Positions 44,006-52,596 of a DNA stretch of 64,000 nucleotides are shown in pieces. The position numbers and the translations under genes are program-made. Each line of letters begins with the position of its first letter. Within the stretch, counting starts at the first letter, position 1. The notes under the pieces were generated by a model. It was not told the origin of the DNA. It ran no database searches and saw nothing but the letters and a program-made list of their open reading frames with translations. Source of the stretch: Brucella anthropi ATCC 49188 (GTDB lineage: Bacteria; Pseudomonadota; Alphaproteobacteria; Rhizobiales; Rhizobiaceae); assembly GCF_000017405.1 (NCBI RefSeq), contig NC_009667.1:1908001-1972000 (forward strand). Reading direction: 5' to 3'.

Positions 44006-44827
44006 ATGAAACGTAATTCTGTGCTGCCGGGGTTCGGACTGACCCTCGGCTGCACTTTGCTTTATCTGGCTGTTATCGTGGCCTTGCCACTGCTGGCCAT
44101 GATTCTGAAAACGGCAAGTCTTGGCTGGAGTGACTTCTGGAGCATTGTGACTTCAGATCGGGCGCTAGCGACCTATAAGATCACCTTGAGCGCAGCCGCA
44201 GTGGCCACTGTTTTTAACGGCTTGTTCGGTCTTCTGCTGGCTTGGGTACTGACGCGATATGAATTTCCCGGCAAACGTCTGATCGATGCCGCCGTCGATC
44301 TTCCTTTCGCGCTGCCGACTGCCATAGCCGGTCTGGCATTGGTGACGCTATTCGCCCAAAATGGCTGGTTCGGACGGTTCCTTGAACCGATCGGGATAAA
44401 GGTTGCTTATGCGCCGCTCGGCATCATGATCGCGATGTTTTTCACCAGCATCCCGTTCGTTATCCGCACGGTTCAGCCGGTGCTTGAAGATATGAGTGCT
44501 GATGTGGAAGAAGCTGCCCGCAGCCTTGGGGCCAGCTCCTGGCAGACATTCTCACACATTATCTGGCCGACCATCTTTCCAGCTTTCCTTGCAGGCTCGT
44601 CGCTGTCCTTTGCCCGCAGCCTCGGTGAGTTTGGTTCGATTGTCTTCATCTCTGGCAATCTCCCCTTTGAAACCGAAGTGACGTCGTTGCTCGTTTTCAT
44701 CCGACTCGACGAGTATGACTATCCTGCAGCCGCTGCACTTGCATTCGTGATGCTCATTACGGCTTTCGTGATGCTTCTTGTGACCAATCTCATTCAGGCA
44801 AGGCAGCTTCGTTATGCAGAACGCTAG
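44006..44827 (+). CDS. cysT: Sulfate ABC transporter permease CysT (CysU)
   Basis: 273 residues from ATG 44006; a GTG at 43991 is in frame. Six membrane segments; ALPTAIAGLALVTLF, the EAA loop EDMSADVEEAARSLGASSWQTF (seen as EEAARSLGA) and FARSLGEFGSIVFISGN are CysT marks. It overlaps cysW by 14 nt. It forms the transmembrane channel with CysW. Confidence 0.92.
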   Translation: MKRNSVLPGFGLTLGCTLLYLAVIVALPLLAMILKTASLGWSDFWSIVTSDRALATYKITLSAAAVATVFNGLFGLLLAWVLTRYEFPGKRLIDAAVDLPFALPTAIAGLALVTLFAQNGWFGRFLEPIGIKVAYAPLGIMIAMFFTSIPFVIRTVQPVLEDMSADVEEAARSLGASSWQTFSHIIWPTIFPAFLAGSSLSFARSLGEFGSIVFISGNLPFETEVTSLLVFIRLDEYDYPAAAALAFVMLITAFVMLLVTNLIQARQLRYAER

Positions 44828-45644
44828 CGCAAGCCTGCAGGCACGAAATTCCGGACCAGTGCGCAATCTGTTGATCTGGCTGGCGGCTGGCTTGTCGGTG
44901 GTCTGCATTGGAGCGCCTCTGGCCATTATCTTCTCCTACGCATTCAGCAAGGGCGCCGATGTCTTCTTCGGTGAAATATTGAAGCCTGATACGTTGCATG
45001 CGGTCTGGCTGACCATTCTCACAGCAATCGTCGTGGTGCCGATCAACATGGCCTTCGGTGTCTGTGTCGCATGGCTTGTGACCAAGTTCCGTTTTCCAGG
45101 ACGGCGGTTGCTGATCACTTTCGTTGAGATACCGTTTTCGGTCTCGCCCATCGTGGCCGGCGTGACCTACCTCTTCCTGTATGGATCGCAAGGTTTGCTG
45201 GGGCCATTGCTGGAAACTTATGACATCAAGGTGATGTTTACGGTTCCGGCGATCTTCCTTGTCAGTCTCTTCGTCACTTCACCTTTCGTGGCGCGTGAAC
45301 TGATTCCGCTAATGGAAGTGCAGGGGAGCGATGAAGAAGAAGCGGCTCTGACGCTTGGCGCCAATGCCTGGCAAACCTTCTTCTATGTCACCTTGCCCAA
45401 TATCAAATGGGCTTTGCTCTATGGTGCGGTGCTTTGCAATGCGCGCGTAATGGGAGAGTTTGGGGCAACGTCTGTCGTTTCGGGTGCAATCCGAGGCAAG
45501 ACCAATACGCTGCCGCTTCAGGTGGAACTACTGTTCAATGACTATAACGTCGCTGGTGCATTCGCTGCGGCTTCGACGCTCGCTTTGATCGCTCTTCTGA
45601 CGCTCGTCTTGAAGGTTCTGCTTGAACGCAGGCAAGGTGCTTAA
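44814..45644 (+). CDS. cysW: Sulfate ABC transporter permease CysW
   Basis: 276 residues, starting within the cysT 3' end. EIPFSVSPIVAGVTYLFLYG, the EAA block EEEAALTLGANAWQTFF (EEAALTLGA), and ARVMGEFGATSVVSGAIRG (GEFGATSVVSG) are CysW marks. The ATPase gene cysA, normally next, is missing: the following gene is on the other strand. CysA must come from elsewhere. Confidence 0.92.
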   Translation: MQNASASLQARNSGPVRNLLIWLAAGLSVVCIGAPLAIIFSYAFSKGADVFFGEILKPDTLHAVWLTILTAIVVVPINMAFGVCVAWLVTKFRFPGRRLLITFVEIPFSVSPIVAGVTYLFLYGSQGLLGPLLETYDIKVMFTVPAIFLVSLFVTSPFVARELIPLMEVQGSDEEEAALTLGANAWQTFFYVTLPNIKWALLYGAVLCNARVMGEFGATSVVSGAIRGKTNTLPLQVELLFNDYNVAGAFAAASTLALIALLTLVLKVLLERRQGA

Positions 45645-45658
45645 ATACAAAAGAGCTG

Positions 45659-45687
45659 GAGCGGTTCCATTTTGACTGGAACCGCTC
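45659..45687. repeat. Palindromic repeat, single-hairpin form
   Basis: GAGCGGTTCCA (45659-45669) pairs perfectly with TGGAACCGCTC (45677-45687) across TTTTGAC. The arms match the second hairpin of the copy at 58231-58336 (AGAGCGGTT). It sits between the converging cysW and hydrolase genes and may terminate both. Confidence 0.7.
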
Positions 45688-45693
45688 TCACGG

Positions 45694-46257
45694 TCACGCT
45701 GCTTGGGAAAGCGTGTTGGCTACCGGTTCTCTGTGAAGAGAGGATGCAAGGATAATCCCCTCCGGCCAGCGACTGAAACCACTTGCTACGTTGATGTGGC
45801 CAGAATGGCCAAGATCGACAAAACCCGATCCCCAAACGTGCGAAAGGGCTTCAGCTTTGGCAAAGCTCATATATTCATCGTTGCGGCTTGCCACGACGAT
45901 GGAAGGGAAGCCCAGCTCATGGCGCGGCAGCGGGGCAAAGCTCTGGAAACGGCTGTCCTTGCGGGCCATAGTTTCCGCGTCGGCAGGTGCAACGAGAAGG
46001 GCGCCCGCCACATGTGCTGCCGACGGTCGGCTGGCCAGATGTGCGACCAGTGCGCAGCCGAGACTATGGGCGACCAGAACGGCGCCCGGATTTTCGGCGA
46101 GTTTGGCTTCGAGTGCGTGCATCCAGTCGGATAGCACCGGATAGTGCCAGTCGTCCTGTTCGACAAGCAATGCTGACGGATCGTCATGCAACCATTGGCG
46201 CTGCCAGTGGCCTGCTTCCGATCCCTTGTAGCCGGGGATGATCAATGTCGCAGGCAT
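45694..46257 (-). CDS. RBBP9/YdeN family alpha/beta hydrolase
   Basis: 187 residues. LIIPGYKGSEAGHWQRQW is the family N terminus (PGYKGSEAGHWQ), VLVAHSLGC carries the nucleophile Ser, and VDLGHSGHIN has the catalytic His; Asp in SRNDEYM is probably the acid. A complete triad is thus present. GAGG precedes the ATG. Substrate unknown. Monocistronic and convergent with the sulfate operon. Confidence 0.9.
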   Translation of the reverse strand: MPATLIIPGYKGSEAGHWQRQWLHDDPSALLVEQDDWHYPVLSDWMHALEAKLAENPGAVLVAHSLGCALVAHLASRPSAAHVAGALLVAPADAETMARKDSRFQSFAPLPRHELGFPSIVVASRNDEYMSFAKAEALSHVWGSGFVDLGHSGHINVASGFSRWPEGIILASSLHREPVANTLSQAA

Positions 46258-46421
46258 GCGTTTTTCCTCTTGGATAAAGCCTTGGGAGGGCGTTCAGTTT
46301 CGCAATTTGTTCCATTTGCGAAACTGGTTCCAAGATAGGCGGCCATGGCCGCCATTTTAAGGAAAAAAAATTCAAATTATGGCGGGTTTTGTGAAGAATA
46401 TACTCCGTCGTTGATCTGCTT

Positions 46422-47372
46422 CTATTTTCGCTGTTTATCGTTCCAGCGCAGGAGAAACTGGGATTTCTCGAAGACCAACACGACCACAAGCGACATCGCG
46501 AATGGGATAAGCAGGTAGAGCAGACGGAAGACGATCAGCGCAGCCAGAACATCAGCCTGATTCATATCCGGCAAGCCAGTCAGGAAAACGAGTTCCAGAA
46601 CACCAAGGCCGCCCGGAGCGTGCGATATCAGGGCTGCAGAGAATGAGACCAGGAAAATGCCAAGAATAATGAGGAAACCGGGATTGCCGGCCTCTGGCAA
46701 GGCAAAATAAATGATACCAGCGGCACCGATCAGCTCCAGCGGTGCGACGATGAGCTGCTGCACTACAACCGACAGCCGCGGATATTCCAGACGGAAACTG
46801 CCGATCTGAAGCGGACGCAGGCGCAGCCAGCTACCGAAGACATAAAGCAGTACGAATGCCAGCATTAGAAGTGCAATGACGATGGAGACGGTTGGTGTCA
46901 GTTCCTCGTTGAAGCGCATGAGAATATGCGGCTCCAGCAGGAGAACGACGCTGGAAGTAATGACAACACCAAGAATGAATGTGAATGAACAGAAAGCAAT
47001 GAGGACGGCGATTTCGCTGCCGGGCATGCCTTGAGAAGAATATGCCCTGTAACGCACGACCGCACCGGAGACGACCGAAGCGCCGATATTGTGCGACAGC
47101 GCGTAGGTGGTGAAGGAGCAAAGCGCGATAAACAGCCAGGAAATCTTGCGTCTGAGGTGCAGCAGCGCGATGCGATCATAACCAGCAAGCGAACTGTAGG
47201 CGAGAAGTGCTGAAGCAGCCGCGAGTGCCCAGTGATGGGCGCGGATGGCGTAAAGACTGTCTAGAACATCATCGAGCGAAATGCTGCGAAGTTCGCGATA
47301 GAGAAGCCAAGCCGAAATACCGACTGCGCAAATACCCACGACCGGCCAGATGTAATCCTTTGCTTTCATCAA
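46422..47372 (-). CDS. UPF0104/lysylphosphatidylglycerol-synthase TM-domain protein
   Basis: 316 residues with about eight membrane segments and none of the C-terminal aminoacyl-transferase domain. HNIGASVVSGAVVRYRAYSSQG (seen as GASVVSGAVVRYR) and ISHAPGGLGVLELVF are the UPF0104 (YbhN-like) signatures. It overlaps the end of the antiporter gene by 4 nt, so the two are coupled. The related MprF flippase part suggests lipid movement; no more can be said. Confidence 0.85.
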   Translation of the reverse strand: MMKAKDYIWPVVGICAVGISAWLLYRELRSISLDDVLDSLYAIRAHHWALAAASALLAYSSLAGYDRIALLHLRRKISWLFIALCSFTTYALSHNIGASVVSGAVVRYRAYSSQGMPGSEIAVLIAFCSFTFILGVVITSSVVLLLEPHILMRFNEELTPTVSIVIALLMLAFVLLYVFGSWLRLRPLQIGSFRLEYPRLSVVVQQLIVAPLELIGAAGIIYFALPEAGNPGFLIILGIFLVSFSAALISHAPGGLGVLELVFLTGLPDMNQADVLAALIVFRLLYLLIPFAMSLVVVLVFEKSQFLLRWNDKQRK

Positions 47373-49216
47373 CCGGTCACCATGCCTTCATGCTTCATAT
47401 CATCCCCTTTTTTGCCCATGATATCGGTCGACCCATCTCCCGATATTATCCCTAATGCGTCGGCCTGAAATTCGTTTTCCTCTGAAACGGTTTCGGTATT
47501 TTTCCTCTTGATCTCAGTTCCGATTGCCTTTGCCATGGCTGCTGCGATTTCTTCTTCTCCCAGAATGACAAAATCTGCGCCAAGATCATGCAAATATTGT
47601 GCTTCTGCCTTTGAACAGGCCCGCACGACGATGCTGATTTCCGGATTGGCGGCTCTGGCCAATGCCGTCACCCGCCCAGCTTCGAAAGCGTTGGGTATTG
47701 CAATAACCAGGTTTCGAGCCGTTACCGGATTGGCCGCCTTCAGTATATCTGAATCTGAGGCGTTCCCTGTAATAACCTGGATGCCTTTATCCTTGAGCGA
47801 GGCGCTGACTTTCGACGAATCCTCAATGACGAGAAAAGGCGTCTCTGCCTGCAATCCTGCTGCGATCCTTTCGCCGATCTGGCCGTAACCAACGATAATC
47901 GTGTGTGCGGTCAGCAAAGTCTGCGGCAATGGCTCGGGCTCGGAAATATTGAGTTCGGCACTGGTGTTATCACCGGCTGACGTTTCGCCTTTGCTTCGCT
48001 TTTCGATCCATGGTCGCATCCGTTCCGCGACAATGAACATGACTGGATTGAGGAAAATCGAGAGGATTGCGCCTGCGAGAATGAGGTCGCGTCCGGCTGG
48101 TGGGAGGAGATTAAGGCTGACGCCCAATCCCGCAAGAATGAAGGAGAACTCACCAATCTGCGCAAGGCTCGCCGAAATGGTGAGCGCTGTGCTGACAGGG
48201 CGACGGAAAGCGCGCACGATGAAGAATGCTGCGACTGATTTACCGATAAGAATGATGGCGAGCGTTCCGAGCAGGGGCAGCGGATCGCGAAGAAGACTCA
48301 TCGGGTCGAATAACATGCCGACAGAGATGAAGAACAGCACCGCGAAGGCGTCGCGCAAGGGGAGGGACTCCTCTGCGGCTCGATGGCTGAGTTCGGATTC
48401 GCTCATCACCATGCCGGCGAAGAATGCGCCCAATGCGAAGGAAACGCCAAACAGATGAGCTGCGCCGAAAGCGACGCCCAGCGCAATCGCGAGCACACCA
48501 AGACGAAACAGTTCGCGAGAGCCGGTCTGAGCCACGACGTTCAGAAGCCACGGTATGACCTTGCGCCCGACGATGAGCATCAGGGCGACAAACAGAACAA
48601 CCTTGGCAATGGTGAGAAGGATGATGCCGCCAATTCCGAGGCCAAGCCATGAAACGATAGGATCACTCGCTGCTGAGCCTTCTGCACGGCCGGTTACACT
48701 GGCGACTGCCGGAAGCAACACCAGTGCCATGACCATGGCAAGGTCTTCGACGATCAGCCAGCCTACTGCGATGCGTCCACGTTCGGTGTCGATCAGGCGG
48801 CGCTCTTGCATGGCGCGCAACAGGACGACGGTACTGGCGGTCGAAAGTGCGAGGCCAAAAACCAGACCTGCCTGTACATCCCAACCAAGGGCGAGCCCAA
48901 GGCCCGTGCCGAGGGCTGCGGCTGCTGCAATCTGCGCGAGCGCGCCGGGTACTGCTATGGCTTTGACGGAAAGAAGATCTTTGAGGGAAAAGTGCAGGCC
49001 GACGCCGAACATCAGCAGGATGACGCCAATTTCGGCTAGCTGCAGAATCAGATCCTGATCAGCGACGAATCCGGGCGTGTGCGGGCCAGCAATGACACCG
49101 GCCAGAAGATAGCCGACGAGGGGGGAGATTTTCAGGCGGGTGGCTATCGCACCGAAGATGAAGGCCAGGCATAACCCGATGACGATTGTCGCTATCAAAG
49201 GCGTGTCATGGGGCAT
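47369..49216 (-). CDS. ybaL: Kef/YbaL-type monovalent cation:proton antiporter with RCK domain
   Basis: 615 residues. An N-terminal Na+/H+ exchanger (CPA2) domain of about 12-13 membrane segments with PLVGYLLAGVIAGP and FALGAFFAGMVMSESE, then a TrkA-N Rossmann domain (about 415-540: IIVGYGQIGERIAAGL) with acidic end of strand 2 (VIEDSS). An acidic C-terminal tail follows. Known relatives export K+ or Na+ in exchange for protons under control of NAD(H) or glutathione. The UPF0104 gene follows with a 4-bp overlap. Confidence 0.87.
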   Translation of the reverse strand: MPHDTPLIATIVIGLCLAFIFGAIATRLKISPLVGYLLAGVIAGPHTPGFVADQDLILQLAEIGVILLMFGVGLHFSLKDLLSVKAIAVPGALAQIAAAAALGTGLGLALGWDVQAGLVFGLALSTASTVVLLRAMQERRLIDTERGRIAVGWLIVEDLAMVMALVLLPAVASVTGRAEGSAASDPIVSWLGLGIGGIILLTIAKVVLFVALMLIVGRKVIPWLLNVVAQTGSRELFRLGVLAIALGVAFGAAHLFGVSFALGAFFAGMVMSESELSHRAAEESLPLRDAFAVLFFISVGMLFDPMSLLRDPLPLLGTLAIILIGKSVAAFFIVRAFRRPVSTALTISASLAQIGEFSFILAGLGVSLNLLPPAGRDLILAGAILSIFLNPVMFIVAERMRPWIEKRSKGETSAGDNTSAELNISEPEPLPQTLLTAHTIIVGYGQIGERIAAGLQAETPFLVIEDSSKVSASLKDKGIQVITGNASDSDILKAANPVTARNLVIAIPNAFEAGRVTALARAANPEISIVVRACSKAEAQYLHDLGADFVILGEEEIAAAMAKAIGTEIKRKNTETVSEENEFQADALGIISGDGSTDIMGKKGDDMKHEGMVTG

Positions 49217-49293
49217 CAGGTGCCTTCCCCCTCTGGCTTTTCAATTATGTAAGTGGGAGCCGGGCAAAGCTTGAGCCTTGCCCGGCAAGCGGG

Positions 49294-51828
49294 TTATTTC
49301 TGCGCTGCGGCGCTGTCTTCAATTGCCTGATGGGCTTCCTTGCGGTGCTGCCACCAGTTGCCGAGCAGAAGCAGGATCGGAGCGGCGATGAAGATCGACG
49401 ACGATGTAGCGATAAAGATACCGAACAGCATCGGCACGGCAAAATTATGAACCGCGCTACCGCCCCAGATTGCCATCGGGAGCATACACAGGAACGTCGT
49501 CATCGATGTGTAAACACAGCGGACGAGCACCTGATTGATACTCATATCGACAATCTCGCGTAGCGGCTTTGATTTATAAAGACGCATGTTTTCACGCATG
49601 CGGTCATAAACCACGACCTTATCGTTTACCGAGTAACCGATAGCGGTCAGAAGCGCTGCAATGGCTGTCAGGTTAAAATCGAGCTGGAACAGCGCGAAGA
49701 AGCCGACCATCTTCGTGGTGTCGAGGATAAGCGTGATGATTGCGCCCATCGCAAAGAACCACTCGAAGCGCCACCAGAGATAGATGAGCATGCCGAGTGC
49801 CGACAGGATGACGGCGATGAAGCCTGAACGGGCCAGTTCACCGGAGACTTTCGGGCCGACGACTTCTGTCCGCTCGATTTTCACACCAGGATCAAGCTCA
49901 GTCACGGCTTCGCGCATCTTGTTGACAGCAACCGTCTGCGCTTCCTCGCCACCTTCCTGACGCTGGACGCGGATCAAGACATCATTCGGGCTACCGGCTG
50001 ACTGAAGCGCTACTTCGCCAAGACCCAGTGCGCCTAGCTTGGCGCGAAGTTGCGCCAGATCGGCTGGCTGTGACGTGACGATTTCCGCCTGAATGCCGCC
50101 CTTGAAGTCAATGCCGTAATTCAATCCCGGTTTGAAGAACAGACCAATGGACAGAATAGACAGCACAATCGAGACGCCAATGCCGATGAAGCGTGCATTC
50201 ATGAAGCTGATATTCGTTTTTTCCGGGACGAATTTCAGGAACGGCTCGATGACGAGCACCTTCAGCTTACGCTTGCGAACGTACCACGCCATGACCATGC
50301 GTACCAACGTCACATCAGTGAACATGGAGATCGCGATACCGAGCATCATGGTGATCGCAAAGCCGCGAACCGGGCCTGTGCCGAAGGTGAACAACAGCAA
50401 GGTCGAGATCAGGGATGTAACATTCGCATCCACAATGGTGGAGAAGGCGCTATGGAAGCCCTTGTCCAGCGCGGCCATGGCCCCGAGGCCGCGTCGCGTT
50501 TCTTCGCGGATACGTTCATTGATGAGAATATTGGCGTCAACCGCGATACCAATACCGAGAATGATACCGGCGATACCGGGCAATGTCAGCGTTGCGCCAA
50601 TGAGGCTCAAAGCAGAGAAGGTGAGCAAGGTGTGGAGCAACAGCGCCACGTTGGCAATCGTGCCCCAGACGCCATAAAGGAGCTGGATGAAGACCGCGAC
50701 GAGTACGAAGCCCACGATACCTGTAATCAGACCCATCTTGATGGCATCGCCGCCAAGGTCCGGACCGACTGTGCGTTCTTCGATAACGGTCAGCGGAGCG
50801 GGCAGGGCGCCAGCGCGCAGGAGTGCCGAAAGAACAACTGTGTCCTGAACCGTAAAGCTGCCGGAAATCTGGCCCGAGCCGCCGGTGATCGGTTCACGGA
50901 TGACCGGGGCGCTTAGCACCTTGCCATCGAGCACGATTGCGAACGGACGATTGACGTTTTTCGTCGTAATGTCCGCGAACTGGCGTGCACCGAGGCTATC
51001 GAAACGGAAAGACACGATCGGCTCGTTGGTGCGCTGGTCGAAACCTGCACGCGCATCGGTGAGACGCTCGCCGGAAAGGGCGATCTGATCCTCGATCGGA
51101 TACTTGATGTTCGGATCCTTGGAATCCGGCATGATGGTCACGCCCGGAGGCGGCGCATCGTTCGGATTGGCATCGGCGACCATATGGAAGCTCATTTTCG
51201 CCGTGCTTCCGAGAAGCTGGCGAAGCTGCGCCGGGTCTTGAAGACCGGGAAGCTGAACGACGATACGGTCCGAGCCTACGCGCTGGATGGACGGTTCTGC
51301 AACGCCGACCTGGTCGACGCGCTGACGGATGATTTCAAGGCTCTGCTGAAGAGCGGCATCAAGACGATAGTTGAAACCTGCCTCGGTGAGGGTCAGGCGT
51401 ACCTGATTGTCGTTCGAGGCAACATCTATGTCGTTGATCGCCGTGCCGAAACCGCTGGTATTGACCTGCGAAATCAAGGTGCGAAGTGCAGTTTCCGCCT
51501 TGGAACGCTGGTCCGCATCAGGGATGGTCACAACGACCGCATCGCCGACAGCACGGATCGACTGCGGCTGGATGCGTTCGGCACGCAGCTTGCTGCGGGC
51601 ATCGTCAAGCAGAGAGCGCAAACGGTCTTTCTTCAGGCTCGCTGCATCGACTTCGAGCACGAGATACGAGCCGCCGCGCAAGTCGAGGCCGAGCGTGACC
51701 TGACGCTTCGGGAACCAGGACGGCATCGCCTCAAGTTGCTTTTGGGTGAAAAAGTTGGGCAAGGCAATGATAACGCCGATCGCAACGATCAGGCTATAAA
51801 GCACAACCACCCATTTGGAAGTACGCAT
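49294..51828 (-). CDS. secDF: Fused protein-export membrane protein SecDF
   Basis: 844 residues: SecD and SecF in one chain. SecD part: N-terminal membrane segment, TLGLDLRGGSYLVLEVD, P1 domain, then five segments with GIAGIILGIGIAVDANILINERIREE (seen as GIAVDANILINERI). SecF part starts near residue 530: GLNYGIDFKGG and AIGYSVNDKVVVYDRMRE. The conserved Asp and Arg for proton-driven protein export are present. A fused form is common in this group. YajC, often before SecD, is not in view. Confidence 0.95.
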   Translation of the reverse strand: MRTSKWVVVLYSLIVAIGVIIALPNFFTQKQLEAMPSWFPKRQVTLGLDLRGGSYLVLEVDAASLKKDRLRSLLDDARSKLRAERIQPQSIRAVGDAVVVTIPDADQRSKAETALRTLISQVNTSGFGTAINDIDVASNDNQVRLTLTEAGFNYRLDAALQQSLEIIRQRVDQVGVAEPSIQRVGSDRIVVQLPGLQDPAQLRQLLGSTAKMSFHMVADANPNDAPPPGVTIMPDSKDPNIKYPIEDQIALSGERLTDARAGFDQRTNEPIVSFRFDSLGARQFADITTKNVNRPFAIVLDGKVLSAPVIREPITGGSGQISGSFTVQDTVVLSALLRAGALPAPLTVIEERTVGPDLGGDAIKMGLITGIVGFVLVAVFIQLLYGVWGTIANVALLLHTLLTFSALSLIGATLTLPGIAGIILGIGIAVDANILINERIREETRRGLGAMAALDKGFHSAFSTIVDANVTSLISTLLLFTFGTGPVRGFAITMMLGIAISMFTDVTLVRMVMAWYVRKRKLKVLVIEPFLKFVPEKTNISFMNARFIGIGVSIVLSILSIGLFFKPGLNYGIDFKGGIQAEIVTSQPADLAQLRAKLGALGLGEVALQSAGSPNDVLIRVQRQEGGEEAQTVAVNKMREAVTELDPGVKIERTEVVGPKVSGELARSGFIAVILSALGMLIYLWWRFEWFFAMGAIITLILDTTKMVGFFALFQLDFNLTAIAALLTAIGYSVNDKVVVYDRMRENMRLYKSKPLREIVDMSINQVLVRCVYTSMTTFLCMLPMAIWGGSAVHNFAVPMLFGIFIATSSSIFIAAPILLLLGNWWQHRKEAHQAIEDSAAAQK

Positions 51829-51938
51829 GGATTAAGGTTCCGGTTGGTACGCCCCAATTGCCACTCATCAAGCAGCGGTGCGGGCATCGTTTGTAATGGT
51901 GTCAGGATTGGTTAAAGCCAATCTTCGAGGATGGCATA

Positions 51939-52355
51939 TTATGCGCTTTTAGGAGGCGCACGGGCAGAGCCAAAATGTCTCTGCAAAACTGCGAGGCGCT
52001 GGAAATTCAGCGCCGCTTTGGCTGCTGCCGACTTTGGAAGAGCAAAAGCCACTGCCGCAACGGGCAGCGCTGCTCCGGTGCCATCAAGATAAACAGCTTT
52101 GATCTTGGCTGCGATCGCTTCGATCAGGATCGCCCGCATGTGCTGCGGCGAGGGGGTGGATTGCTGGCGAACAGGGGTTGTCGGAGTGCCTTCGACCTGT
52201 CTTGCGACGATGCCGCCAGAGTGACCACGGGCAACATCTTCGTCCGGCGTTGAAAAATCCACGGCAAACAGAAAAGCCGTAAACGACAGAACGCACGTAA
52301 CGAACAGCATGAAACCATGCCGCTTGTGCTGTTCCGTGTTTTTCATGCCCTTCAT
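51939..52355 (-). CDS. Hypothetical membrane-anchored protein (138 aa)
   Basis: Start at ATG 52355. One N-terminal membrane segment (FMLFVTCVLSFTAFLFAV), then Pro/Thr-rich periplasmic linker and an Ala-rich helical end. Not YajC. 110 bp before secDF on the same strand. Not recognised; the codon pattern of the C-terminal part is ordinary for this genome. It may not be a real gene in its full length. Confidence 0.5.
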   Translation of the reverse strand: MKGMKNTEQHKRHGFMLFVTCVLSFTAFLFAVDFSTPDEDVARGHSGGIVARQVEGTPTTPVRQQSTPSPQHMRAILIEAIAAKIKAVYLDGTGAALPVAAVAFALPKSAAAKAALNFQRLAVLQRHFGSARAPPKSA

Positions 52356-52596
52356 CAAATCGCCAAGACTTTCTTTAGAGTCGATCCGTGGAGTTGAGCC
52401 AGCTTTTCACACTCATTGCGAATCCTCATTAATCATTTGTGTTCGCACGAACAAGGAAATACTGGCATCAAGGCTCGTCTTATACGTTATGGGTCCGCTT
52501 CCTGCGCACCGTGAAATCTTGTAGACGGCCTACGCCTTGCATCCGTTTTAGGGCGCTTTATGTTGAAACCATGTCTTGTTTAACGGCAGAATTGAA

